From the NCBI GenBank assembly GCA_016861105.1, contig BOKS01000004.1:186001-250000 (forward strand): DNA of 64,000 nucleotides, read 5' to 3'. The notes beneath the pieces were generated by a model, which saw only the letters and a list, made by a program, of their open reading frames with translations, did not search any database and was not told the DNA's origin. This document shows positions 16,955 through 26,895 of this stretch, one piece after another. Origin of the DNA: Betaproteobacteria bacterium (GTDB lineage: Bacteria > Pseudomonadota > Gammaproteobacteria > Burkholderiales > Casimicrobiaceae). How positions within the stretch are numbered: the stretch's first letter is position 1; the number at the start of each line of letters is the position of its first letter. Made by a program: the position numbers and the translations under genes.

Positions 16955-18481
16955 TCAGTTGGGGGCCGGTGCGGCGATTTCCAGGAAGTAGCGGTCCAGC
17001 AGGAACGCTTCGTCGAAGTGGCGGCGCCCCACGAACGCCGTGGCGTGCCGGCCCCACTGGCGCATCGCGCCCGCGCTGCGGATCCCCAGCGGCCAGAACA
17101 GCAGCGCCTCGGAGCGGCCGGTGCCCGCGACGAGGCCGTCGGGTCCGTACAGGCTGCGCGAGCCGCCGCCCGGCAGCGCGATCGTCGACAGCGCGTCGTC
17201 GGCGGCGATGCGATAGCGCAGCGCCCCGGGCGGCGCGTCGGCGACGCGCACGCCGCGCACCTGGTGCGAGCCGGCCTCGAGGGCGACCAGCACCCGCGCG
17301 CCCGGCGCGACCGGGGGCAGCACGACCGGCACCAGCGCCTGCTCGTCGAGCGTGGGCAGCGGCGGGCGCAGCGCCACGGCCGCGGTGGGCACGAACAGCT
17401 GGTAGCAGCCGCACGCGTGGATCGAGTCGAACACCAGCGGCGTGCCGTCGTCGCGCAGCGTCACGCGCCAGAGGACCCCGTCGAGCCGCCCGGCGAGCGG
17501 ATCGCCCGGATACGCCGGCGGCCGCGCCGCGAACCACGCGGTGTAGACGAGCTGGACCCGGGTCGTGCCGCCGAACCGCGTGTGGGCGACGCGCCCGAAC
17601 AGCAGCGGCGCGGGCACGAACGCCGGGCTCCCGTCGTCGGCGAGCCGCGGCCGGCCGGGCCTGTCGTTGGCGTCGCGCTCGTCGACGACGAGGATCGGCG
17701 CGTAGGTGGCGAGCAGCCGCTCGACGTCGACGTCGCGCAGCGGCGGCACGCCGAGCGGGTCGTCGCGCCCGCGCTGCAGCAGCGCGCGCACCTCCGGGGC
17801 CGCGAGCGGCGCGGCGCCGTCCGGCGCATAGGCCGTGGGACGTCCGCGCGGCGTCGGCGGTGCGGCGAATGCCTGCAGCACGGCGCGCTCGTACAGCCGC
17901 ACGCCTGCGGCGAACGGGATGCGGACGAGCGGATACAGGCCCGCGATGCGCGCCGCGTCTTCGTAGTCGTCCGGCACGACCGCGCGCGCGACGATCTGCG
18001 CCCGGCGCGCGGGGTCGCCGGCGTCGCGCCGCGCGAGCGCTGCGCCGCAACCTTCGACGAAGGCCGCCGGCGCCAGCGTGCCGAAGCCCTCCTGCGCCAG
18101 CGCGTCACGCACGCGCCGCGTGGCGTCGGGCGGCAGGTTGGCGATCTCGACGCGCCGCGCGCGCCGGTCCTCGTCCACGAGCCGCGCGTGCCAGGCGGCG
18201 AACGTGCGTGCGTCGAGTCCGGGCGCAGCGAAGGACGCGAGGAAGCGGGTCGCGCGCAGCGACGGGAAGCCGGCGATGCGCGTGGCCTCGGCGTCGCGCA
18301 CCGCCGACGCGTCGACCTCCCGGTCGAGCGCCGCGAACGCACGCTCGCAGCGCGCGTCGAGCGCATCCCCGGCGGGCGGCGGCACGTGCGGCGGGGTCGC
18401 GCACCCCGCCAGCGCGAGGGCCAGCGCGGCTGCGCACGGCCCCCGGAAGGCGGCGGTGGTGCTCGCGGTCGTGCTCGTCAT
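16955..18481 (-). CDS. Large lipoprotein, unknown function
   Basis: A 508-residue protein with a signal peptide and lipobox LALAGC (Cys about 27), so it is membrane-anchored in the periplasm or outer membrane. No known domain is recognised. The C-terminal third contains RQWGRHATAFVGRRHFDEAF, which suggests a conserved fold. Residues 200-330 hold VDVERLLATYAPILVVDERD and a FGRVAHTRFGGTTRVQLVYT strand-rich stretch. A TAGACT box lies on the same strand at 18527-18532, about 46 bases before the ATG. It is probably a single-gene unit. Confidence 0.75.
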   Translation of the reverse strand: MTSTTASTTAAFRGPCAAALALALAGCATPPHVPPPAGDALDARCERAFAALDREVDASAVRDAEATRIAGFPSLRATRFLASFAAPGLDARTFAAWHARLVDEDRRARRVEIANLPPDATRRVRDALAQEGFGTLAPAAFVEGCGAALARRDAGDPARRAQIVARAVVPDDYEDAARIAGLYPLVRIPFAAGVRLYERAVLQAFAAPPTPRGRPTAYAPDGAAPLAAPEVRALLQRGRDDPLGVPPLRDVDVERLLATYAPILVVDERDANDRPGRPRLADDGSPAFVPAPLLFGRVAHTRFGGTTRVQLVYTAWFAARPPAYPGDPLAGRLDGVLWRVTLRDDGTPLVFDSIHACGCYQLFVPTAAVALRPPLPTLDEQALVPVVLPPVAPGARVLVALEAGSHQVRGVRVADAPPGALRYRIAADDALSTIALPGGGSRSLYGPDGLVAGTGRSEALLFWPLGIRSAGAMRQWGRHATAFVGRRHFDEAFLLDRYFLEIAAPAPN

Positions 18482-18756
18482 CGGGCGTGTCGCGGGCCGT
18501 CGTCCTCCGCTGCGCCCGCACCGTGGAGTCTAGACGCCGGCGCCACGCGTCGTGTCGGCGGCGGCAGGGCCCGTGGGCGCCGGTCCTCCTACGCGTGCGC
18601 CGGATGTTGCACGAAGGCCGGGCCGCCGTTGCGCCGCACCGGCGGGCTGGCGCGCGCAACCCGATGATTGCACGGCGCCGGGCGCCGGCACGCGTTTCGC
18701 TGGAGTGCGTGGCCGACGTCGGCGCCGTGCCGGCGACGTTCCGCAGGGAGACCCGC

Positions 18757-19386
18757 ATGCCCACCCCGACCCGCCGCCAGGCCCCCGCGGCCAAGCGCGC
18801 CACTCGCTCCACCGCCTCCACCGCCTCCCGCGCCGGCGCACGGCGCGGCGTTGCCAAGACCGCGAAGACCGCCCGGTCGCGGAAGTCCGCGACGACGCGC
18901 GGACGCACCGCGGGCGCGCGCCGCCGCGCCGCCGCGAACGACGCGCTCGCGATGCTCAGGGACGACCACGACCGCGTGGACAGGATGTTCAAGCGCTACG
19001 AGAAGACGAAGGAGGACGGCCGCAAGGACGCGCTGCGCGAGGAGATCCTGCAGGAGGTGCGCGTCCACGCGCAGCTCGAGGAGGAGATCTTCTACCCGGC
19101 GCTGCGGGCCGCCGCCGGCGAGGACCCGAAGGGGAAGGCCGGGGAGCTCCTCGCCGAGGCGCACACCGAGCACGACACGGTCAAGTGGCTGATGGCGCAG
19201 CTCGAGGGCGGCGGGCTCGACGACACCGAGGTCGACGCGCACGTCAAGGTGATGGCCGAGTACATCCGGCACCACGTGAAGGAGGAGGAGGGCGAGATGT
19301 TCAAGGCGGCGCGCCGCGCGGGGCTGGACGTCGAGGACCTCGGCGCGCGGATGCAGGCGCGCAAGCGCGAGCTGGCGGCGGGCTAG
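18757..19386 (+). CDS. Hemerythrin-domain protein with a histone-like basic N-terminal tail
   Basis: A 209-residue protein. Residues about 65-200 form a hemerythrin/HHE domain with the expected histidines and acidic ligands (LRDDHDRVDRMF, HAQLEEEIFYPAL, EAHTEHDTVKWL, YIRHHVKEEEGEMF), which bind a di-iron centre and oxygen or a related gas. Residues 1-62 are almost only Arg, Lys, Ala, Thr and Ser, like histone H1/AlgP tails, and probably bind DNA or RNA. A GGGAG ribosome site precedes the ATG. It lies 15 bases before ku and is probably the first gene of the NHEJ operon. Confidence 0.88.
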   Translation: MPTPTRRQAPAAKRATRSTASTASRAGARRGVAKTAKTARSRKSATTRGRTAGARRRAAANDALAMLRDDHDRVDRMFKRYEKTKEDGRKDALREEILQEVRVHAQLEEEIFYPALRAAAGEDPKGKAGELLAEAHTEHDTVKWLMAQLEGGGLDDTEVDAHVKVMAEYIRHHVKEEEGEMFKAARRAGLDVEDLGARMQARKRELAAG

Positions 19387-19401
19387 CCCGGGAGCGTCGC
19401 G

Positions 19402-20310
19402 ATGGCACGCGTCGTCTGGAAGGGGGCGATCGTCTTCGGGCTGGTGCACGTGCCCGTCGACCTGTATCCCGGGTCGCGGGACCAGGACCTCGACTTCGAC
19501 TGGATCGACAAGCGCGACAACGCGCCGGTCGGCTACCAGCGCATCAACAAGGTCACCGGCGAGCCGATCGAGCCCGAGCACGTGGTCAAGGGCTACGAGA
19601 TCGAGAGCGGCCACTACGTCGTGCTGCGCGACGAGGACTTCAAGGCGGCGAACCCGAAGGCGACGCAGACGGTGGAGATCCTCGCGTTCGTCGACGCGGA
19701 CGCGATCGCGCCGCAGTACTTCGAGCGCCCCTACCGCCTCGTGCCGGGCAAGCGCGGCGAGAAGGGCTACGCGCTGCTGCGCGAGACGCTGAAGCGCACC
19801 GGCAAGGCCGGCGTGGCGCAGGTGGTCATCCGCAACCGGGCGCACCTCGCCATCCTGCTGGCGAGCGGGCCGCTGCTGGCGCTGGTGACGGTGCGCTGGG
19901 CCGACGAGGTGCTCGGGCACGAGGAGTTCGCCCTGCCCGGCGAGGGCCGCGCGTCGGGCGTCACGGACAAGGAGCTCGAGCTCGCGCAGCGCCTCGTCGA
20001 GGACATGAGCGAGCCGTGGGAGCCGTCGAAGTACAGCGACAGCTACCGCGACGACCTGCTGAAGCGCATCGAGGCGCTCGCGGGGGCCGGCGACACGCAC
20101 GTGGTCAAGCAGGCGTCGCGCGACGAGGCGCCGGCGTCCGGCGGCGCGCAGATCATCGACCTGATGGCCGCGCTGCGGCGCAGTCTCGACGGCAAGGACG
20201 CGAAACCGCGCAAGGCGGCGAAGTCCGCGCGCGCCTCGGCGAAGCGCGCCGCCTCGGCGAAGGCGCGCAGCAGCAAGAGCGTCCGCACCGCGGCGCGCAA
20301 GCGCGCTTGA
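19402..20310 (+). CDS. ku: Non-homologous end-joining protein Ku
   Basis: A 302-residue bacterial Ku protein. It starts MARVVWKGAIVFGLVHVPV and contains FDWIDKRDNAPVGYQRINK and RAHLAILLASGPLLALVTVRW, all typical. The homodimer rings a DNA end at a double-strand break and recruits LigD. Beyond the core (about 1-250), the C-terminus is a basic Lys/Ala/Arg/Ser tail (about 262-302), which in other Ku proteins adds DNA binding. It is followed ten bases later by ligD. Confidence 0.96.
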   Translation: MARVVWKGAIVFGLVHVPVDLYPGSRDQDLDFDWIDKRDNAPVGYQRINKVTGEPIEPEHVVKGYEIESGHYVVLRDEDFKAANPKATQTVEILAFVDADAIAPQYFERPYRLVPGKRGEKGYALLRETLKRTGKAGVAQVVIRNRAHLAILLASGPLLALVTVRWADEVLGHEEFALPGEGRASGVTDKELELAQRLVEDMSEPWEPSKYSDSYRDDLLKRIEALAGAGDTHVVKQASRDEAPASGGAQIIDLMAALRRSLDGKDAKPRKAAKSARASAKRAASAKARSSKSVRTAARKRA

Positions 20311-20320
20311 GCTGGCTCCG

Positions 20321-22798
20321 GTGGCCGACGGGCTGCAGCGCTACCGCGCGATGCGCGACTTCGGCGCGACGCCCGAGCCCCCGGGCGGGGCGCCCGCCGC
20401 GCGCGGGCCGCGGGCGAAGGCTCGCGCCGCGGAGGCGCCGCGGCTCTTCGTCGTGCAGCGACACGCCGCCCGCCGCCTGCACTACGACTTCCGGCTGGAG
20501 CACGCGGGCGTGCTGCTGTCCTGGGCCGTGCCGAAGGGGCCGAGCATGTCGGCGGGCGTGCGCCGCCTCGCGATGCGCACCGAGGACCACCCGCTCGACT
20601 ACGCGTGGTTCGAAGGCGAGATCCCGGCCGGCCAGTACGGCGCGGGGCGCGTGGAGCACTGGGACCTCGGCGTCTGGACGCCGGTCGGCGACGTCGCCGA
20701 CGCGCTCGCGGGCGGGCACCTCAAGTTCGACCTCGACGGCGAGCGGCTGTCGGGCCGCTTCGTGCTGATCCGCCTGAAGGGCGACGGCCGCGAGCGCGGG
20801 GAGCCGTGGCTGCTGATCCACGAGCGCGGCGCGCGGCGCGCCGCCGGCGGGACGTCCGGGCGCCAGCCGGCGCCGCAGCGGGCGACGGGCGAGCGCGAGC
20901 GGGCGCGCGCGGGCCTGGAAGAGCTTCCCGCGTCGATCGCCCCGCAACTCGCCACGCCGGTGACGGCGCCGCCCGCCGGAGACGCGTGGCGCTACGAGAT
21001 CAAGTTCGACGGCTACCGGCTGCTCGCGCGCGTGGCCGGCGGACGCGTCCGCCTGACGACGCGCAACGGCCTCGACTGGACCGCCCGGTTCCCGACGATC
21101 GCCGCGGCGCTCGCACGCCTGCCGGTCGGCGCCGCGTGGATCGACGGCGAGGCGATCGCGCTCGACGCCCACGGGCGCACGTCCTTCGGCGCGCTGCAGA
21201 AGGCGCTGGAGCGCGCCGACCACGACGTGCTGCGCTACGCGGCCTTCGACCTCATGTTCGTCGACGGCGAGGACCTGCGCGGCGCGCCGCTCGTGCAGCG
21301 CCAGGCGCGGCTCGCCGCCCTGCTGGCCGACGCGGCGCCGCCGCTGGTGCTCTCGCAGCCGCTGGAGGGCGACGCGGCGTCGCTCGTCGCGCAGGCGTGC
21401 CGGCTGCGCCTCGAGGGGCTGATCGCCAAGCGCGCGGACGGCCGCTACCACTCGCGGCGCACGCGCGACTGGCTGAAGCTCAAGTGCCGGCCGCGCGACG
21501 AGTTCGTCGTCGGCGGGTTCACGGCGCCGCGCGGCTCGCGCGTGGGGCTGGGCGCGCTGCTGCTGGGCGCCTACGACGGCGGCAAGCTGGTCTACTGCGG
21601 CCGCGTCGGCACCGGGTTCGACGACGGCACCCTGCGCGCGCTCGCCGCCCGGCTCGCGAAGCTGGAGACGGACGCCATGCCGTTCGCGTCGATCCCGCGC
21701 GACCAGCGGCGGCTGCTGCAGCACCCGCGCTGGGTGAGGCCGGTGCTGGTCGCCGAGGTCGAGTACGCGGAGCTCACGCCGCAGCGGCTGATCCGGCAGG
21801 GCGCCTTCGTCGCACTGCGCGCGGACCGCAGCGCGGCCTCGGTGCGCCTGCCACCGCCGGCGGGGCCGATCGAGGCGCCGCCGCGCGCCCCGGCGTCCCG
21901 GCGAAAGCGAGCGGGCAGGGGGCCGAAGGGCGACGCCGGCGAGACGACGGTCGCCGGCGTGGCGATCACGAACGCGCAGCGCCCGCTGCCGGGGCACGAG
22001 GAGCTGACCAAGCTCGACCTCGTGCGCTACTACGAGGCCGTCGCACCGTGGCTGCTCGCGCAGATCGGCCGGCGGCCGCTGTCGCTGGTGCGCTGCCCGG
22101 GCGGCGACTTCAGCCAGTGCTACTTCCAGCGCCATCCGGACGGCGGCCGCGGCGACGCGCAGGGCGGGGCGGTGCCCTTCGTGCGCGTGCGCAACGTGAA
22201 GGAGCTGGTGGCCTCCGTGCAGGGCGGCACCGTCGAGTTCCACGAGTGGGGCGCGAGCCTGCCGCGCATCGAACGCCCGGACCGCATCACGCTCGACCTC
22301 GATCCCGATCCGGCGCTGCCGTGGACGGCCTTCCGCGAGGCGTGCGAGCTCACGCGCGTGCTGCTGGACGAACTCGGCCTCGCGTGGTTCGCGAAGACGA
22401 CCGGGGGCAAGGGGCTGCACTTCGTGCTCCCCGTCGTGCGCCGCGAGCCCTGGGACGAGGTGAAGGACTTCGCGCAGCGCATCGCCGCGCACCTCGCCGC
22501 GACGCTGCCGTCGCTGTTCGTGGCCAGCATGAGCAAGGCGCGGCGGCGCGGCCGGGTGTTCGTCGACTACCTGCGCAACGGCGAGTCGGCCACGGCGGTC
22601 GCCGCCTACTCGCTGCGCTCCCGGCCCGGGCTGCCGGTCGCGATGCCGATCGCCTGGGAGGCGCTCGACGAGGACGTGCGCGGCGACCACTTCAACCTGC
22701 GCAACGTGCCGTCGCTCCTCGCCGCGCGCGACGACCCGTGGACGGGGTATGCCGCGGCGGCGCAGTCGCTCGCGCAGGCGCGGCGTCGGCTCGGCTGA
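20321..22798 (+). CDS. ligD: Multifunctional DNA ligase D (phosphoesterase-ligase-polymerase)
   Basis: An 825-residue LigD with the Pseudomonas-type domain order. The 3'-phosphoesterase is at about 40-175 (RHAARRLHYDFRLE, WAVPKGPSM, GEIPAGQYGAG). The ATP-dependent ligase is at about 200-500 with the adenylation lysine Lys228 in YEIKFDGYRLL. The primase-like polymerase is at about 530-825 (TLDLDPDPALPW, KTTGGKGLHFVLP). It trims, fills and seals breaks held by Ku. GTG 20321 is taken because the family usually starts with a similar segment; ATG 20351 is an alternative. It ends the operon. Confidence 0.96.
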   Translation: MADGLQRYRAMRDFGATPEPPGGAPAARGPRAKARAAEAPRLFVVQRHAARRLHYDFRLEHAGVLLSWAVPKGPSMSAGVRRLAMRTEDHPLDYAWFEGEIPAGQYGAGRVEHWDLGVWTPVGDVADALAGGHLKFDLDGERLSGRFVLIRLKGDGRERGEPWLLIHERGARRAAGGTSGRQPAPQRATGERERARAGLEELPASIAPQLATPVTAPPAGDAWRYEIKFDGYRLLARVAGGRVRLTTRNGLDWTARFPTIAAALARLPVGAAWIDGEAIALDAHGRTSFGALQKALERADHDVLRYAAFDLMFVDGEDLRGAPLVQRQARLAALLADAAPPLVLSQPLEGDAASLVAQACRLRLEGLIAKRADGRYHSRRTRDWLKLKCRPRDEFVVGGFTAPRGSRVGLGALLLGAYDGGKLVYCGRVGTGFDDGTLRALAARLAKLETDAMPFASIPRDQRRLLQHPRWVRPVLVAEVEYAELTPQRLIRQGAFVALRADRSAASVRLPPPAGPIEAPPRAPASRRKRAGRGPKGDAGETTVAGVAITNAQRPLPGHEELTKLDLVRYYEAVAPWLLAQIGRRPLSLVRCPGGDFSQCYFQRHPDGGRGDAQGGAVPFVRVRNVKELVASVQGGTVEFHEWGASLPRIERPDRITLDLDPDPALPWTAFREACELTRVLLDELGLAWFAKTTGGKGLHFVLPVVRREPWDEVKDFAQRIAAHLAATLPSLFVASMSKARRRGRVFVDYLRNGESATAVAAYSLRSRPGLPVAMPIAWEALDEDVRGDHFNLRNVPSLLAARDDPWTGYAAAAQSLAQARRRLG

Positions 22799-22840
22799 CG
22801 CGCCGCGCGCGCGCCGCGGCGACGCGGAAAACGGCACAGG

Positions 22841-22882
22841 TTAAGCGCGGTCAAACCGCCGGCGGCGGCGGCAGGGGACAAT
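22841..22882 (+). promoter_or_regulatory. Candidate FNR/ANR-dependent promoter of the universal stress gene
   Basis: TTAAGCGCGGTCAA (22841-22854) resembles the FNR/ANR site TTGAT-N4-ATCAA, with one good half (GTCAA). A -10-like GACAAT lies at 22877-22882. A start about seven bases after it would fall at 22889, which puts the site centre at -41.5, the class used for activation by FNR. No -35 is seen, as expected for such a promoter. Universal stress genes are known FNR/ANR targets in proteobacteria. Confidence 0.55.
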
Positions 22883-22913
22883 GCCCCTACCGCCTCACGC
22901 GAGGGAGCCTGGC

Positions 22914-23750
22914 ATGACCTACCGCTCGATCCTGGTCCACGTCGACGACGGCCCGCGCACGCCGCAGCGGCTCGAGGTCGCCGCCGGGCTGGCCCGGCAG
23001 TTCCCGGCCCAGCTGGTGGGCGCCTACCTCGTGCCGCGCGGCGACTACAGCCCGTTCGCCACCGCGCTGATCCCGCCCGACCTCGTCGAGAAGCGGCTCG
23101 AGCGCGCCAACGAGGCGCAGCACGCCGCCGAGAAGCAGTTCCGCGAGATCGGCGGCGCCGGCAGCAGCGCGCTGGAGTGGCGCGCGCCGGTGGGCGACCC
23201 CATCGAGGCGGCGGTCATCCACTCGCGGTACACCGACCTCGTGCTGCTGGGACAGCCGGCGCGCGATCACCCCGACCACGCCTTCGCGAGCGAGCTCGCG
23301 CACGCCGTGCTGATGGAGTCGGGCCGGCCGGTGCTGTTCGTGCCCTACACGCGCATCGAGCAGCCGATCGGCGCGCGCATCCTGATCGCGTGGAAGGACG
23401 CGCGCGAATCGGCGCGCGCGGTCGCGGACGCGCTGCCGTTCCTCAAGGACGCGAAGCAGGTGCGCGCCGTCGCGATCACGCCGGATGCCGAGGAGAAGCT
23501 GCGCGACGTGCTCGTCGACAAGCAGGTCGAGGGCTTCCTCGGCCGCCACGGCGTGAACGCGCAGGTCAAGCGCATCGTCGCCGACGACGTCAACGCGGGC
23601 GAGCTGCTGCTGTCGCACGCCGCGGACATCGGCGCCGACCTGATCGTCATGGGCGGCTACAGCCGGCCGCGGATCTCGCAGCTCGTCTGGGGGGGCGTCT
23701 CCCGCCTGATCCTCGGCTCGATGACGGTGCCGGTGCTGATGTCGCACTGA
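22914..23750 (+). CDS. Universal stress protein, tandem-domain UspA
   Basis: A 278-residue cytoplasmic protein with two USP domains. The first (about 1-140) starts MTYRSILVHVDDGPRTPQRL. The second (about 150-278) contains ILIAWKDARESARAVADALP and ends GGYSRPRISQLVWGGVSRLI, then SMTVPVLMSH; the GGYSR...GG...S pattern is the ATP-binding signature. ATG 22914 has a good GAGGGAG ribosome site, so it is preferred to ATG 22881. The candidate FNR promoter suggests induction at low oxygen. Confidence 0.92.
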   Translation: MTYRSILVHVDDGPRTPQRLEVAAGLARQFPAQLVGAYLVPRGDYSPFATALIPPDLVEKRLERANEAQHAAEKQFREIGGAGSSALEWRAPVGDPIEAAVIHSRYTDLVLLGQPARDHPDHAFASELAHAVLMESGRPVLFVPYTRIEQPIGARILIAWKDARESARAVADALPFLKDAKQVRAVAITPDAEEKLRDVLVDKQVEGFLGRHGVNAQVKRIVADDVNAGELLLSHAADIGADLIVMGGYSRPRISQLVWGGVSRLILGSMTVPVLMSH

Positions 23751-23850
23751 CGGGGCGCGGGGCGCGACAACCGGAACCCCGCGTCGCGCGTTAAGGACGC
23801 ATCGGCGCGCGAAGGCGGTCCGTGCGGCGGCGGACGCGGGGAGAGGTGTC

Positions 23851-24498
23851 ATGCGCAGGATGACCGGTGTGGTGGCGCTCGCCGTCGCGGTCGCGATGGC
23901 GGGCGGCGAGGCGTGGGCGCAAGGCAAGCCGGGCGGCGGTTCGCCGCCGGGCGGGCCGGGCTACGGGCGGCCGCCGGGCGGCGCCCCTCCGGGCGGGGGA
24001 CCGGGTTACGGCCGGCCGCCGGGCGGAGGGCCGGGATACGGCCGTCCCCCGGGGGGCGCGCCGGGGTACGGGCACGCGCCGGGCGCGAGACCGCCCGGCG
24101 GCGGGTGGTACGGCGGCCACCGGCCGGTGTACGGCTATGGCTACGGCGGCCGGTATCCCTACCGGCCCTGGTACGGCTACCGGCCTTCCTACGGCTATTA
24201 CGGCTACTACGGGCCGAGCGTGGGCGTCTACTTCGGCGCGCCGTGGTACTGGAGCGCTCCCTACTACGGCTACGCGTACCCGTACGCGTGGGGCTACCCG
24301 GCGTACCGCTACGTCCCGCCGCTGGCGGCCGACCCGCCGGCGTACGTCGAGAAGCCCGCCGACGCGCCCGCGGGCGGCGCCTGGTACTACTGCGAGGACC
24401 CGCAGGGCTACTTCCCGCACGTGGCGCGCTGCAACCGCCCGTGGATCGAGGTCGCCCCGTCCGAGATCGAGCGCCCGCCGGAGGGAGGCGCGCCATGA
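23851..24498 (+). CDS. Exported Gly/Pro/Tyr-rich protein with a conserved cysteine C-terminus
   Basis: A 215-residue protein with a signal peptide (cleavage after AWA, about 24). It continues with a low-complexity region of GYGRPPGG units (about 27-85) and a Tyr/Gly-rich stretch (about 88-150). The C-terminal motif WYYCEDPQGYFPHVARCNRP is known from many betaproteobacterial exported proteins of unknown function, with two cysteines likely to form a disulfide. A GAGAGG ribosome site precedes the ATG. Its stop overlaps the next start (ATGA), so the pair is coupled. Confidence 0.8.
   Translation: MRRMTGVVALAVAVAMAGGEAWAQGKPGGGSPPGGPGYGRPPGGAPPGGGPGYGRPPGGGPGYGRPPGGAPGYGHAPGARPPGGGWYGGHRPVYGYGYGGRYPYRPWYGYRPSYGYYGYYGPSVGVYFGAPWYWSAPYYGYAYPYAWGYPAYRYVPPLAADPPAYVEKPADAPAGGAWYYCEDPQGYFPHVARCNRPWIEVAPSEIERPPEGGAP
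23956..24090 (+). repeat. Degenerate 30-base tandem repeat inside a coding region
   Basis: Units beginning CCGGG-TACGG recur at 23956, 24001, 24031 and 24061; the last three are exactly 30 bases apart. They encode the PGYGRPPGGG repeats of the exported protein. Third positions vary between copies (ctacgg, ttacgg, atacgg, gtacgg), so the copies are old or have been kept apart. Confidence 0.75.
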
Positions 24499-25106
24499 CG
24501 ACGACCCTCGTCCGCAGCGCGATCCCGGCCGCCGTGCTGGCCGTCCTCGCGGGGTGCGCTACGGTGCCGACGGGGCCGGCATGGCAGGCGCTGCCGGGGT
24601 CGCGCACGACCGCCGACCAGTACGCCCGCGACGATGCCGATTGCCGCGCGTACGCGCAGGCGCACTTCGCGCCCGCCTCCGCGCAGGCCGCGAACGAGGC
24701 GGCCGCGGCGAACGTGGTGGGCGGCACGCTGCTCGGCGCCGCCATCGGCGCGCTGTTCGGCGCGGCGGTCGGCGACGCCGGCGGGGGTGCCGCGATCGGC
24801 GCGGGCATGGGGATGCTCGGCGGCGGCGCCGTGGCGGCCGACATGAGCGGCGCGTCGAGCGCTCAGCTGCAGGCGATCTACGACCGTGCCTACCTCGACT
24901 GCATGTACGCGCGCGGCCACCGCGTGCCGGGGCCGGTCGCGGCCTACCGCCGCCCGCCGCCGGGCTATCCGGTGCCCAATGCGGCGCCGCCGGCGGCCGG
25001 CTACCCGCCACGCGGCACGGCGCCACCGCGCGGCTACGCGCCGCCGACCGCGGTCCCGCCGCCGGGGGGCTATCCGCCGGCCGACGCGCCGCCGCCGCCG
25101 CGCTGA
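24495..25106 (+). CDS. Glycine-zipper lipoprotein with a proline-rich tail
   Basis: A 203-residue lipoprotein with a lipobox LAVLAGC (Cys about 19). Residues 35-60 hold DQYARDDADCRAYAQAH, common in this lipoprotein group. A glycine zipper (about 73-117: GGTLLGAAIGALFGAAVGDA and following) comes next, then a second cysteine in DCMYARGHRVPG. The C-terminal 65 residues are Pro/Gly/Tyr-rich like the tail of the gene before it. It is coupled to that gene by ATGA. The function is unknown, probably in the outer membrane. Confidence 0.82.
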   Translation: MTTTLVRSAIPAAVLAVLAGCATVPTGPAWQALPGSRTTADQYARDDADCRAYAQAHFAPASAQAANEAAAANVVGGTLLGAAIGALFGAAVGDAGGGAAIGAGMGMLGGGAVAADMSGASSAQLQAIYDRAYLDCMYARGHRVPGPVAAYRRPPPGYPVPNAAPPAAGYPPRGTAPPRGYAPPTAVPPPGGYPPADAPPPPR

Positions 25107-25163
25107 CGCGTCGCCGCGTCCCGCGCCGCCGGCGCGCGGGCGCGGGCGGCGGGCGGCAGGCGG

Positions 25164-26780
<1,617 letters not shown>

Positions 26781-26839
26781 CGGGCGGGAGAAAAAACGAA
26801 GCCGCCGGCCGGGGCGGCGGGCGGCGACGAAGCGCGCGG

Positions 26840-26868
26840 ATTATACCCCCGCGGGGGGGGGGGGTGGC
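26840..26868 (-). promoter_or_regulatory. prfC promoter with a G12/C12 tract in its spacer
   Basis: On the minus strand a perfect TATAAT (complement of 26840-26845) lies 60 bases before the prfC ATG. The 17 bases upstream of it contain a run of twelve C (plus-strand G at 26853-26864). The -35 position then falls at about 26863-26868 and is weak, overlapping the end of the tract. A change in tract length would change -10/-35 spacing. Confidence 0.55.
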
Positions 26869-26895
26869 TTCCCGCCGCGGCGCCCGCGGGCGGCG

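Noticed and set aside
22881-22913. Earlier ATG for the universal stress protein
   Set aside because: It sits in the -10 region of the likely promoter and has no ribosome site, whereas ATG 22914 has GAGGGAG.
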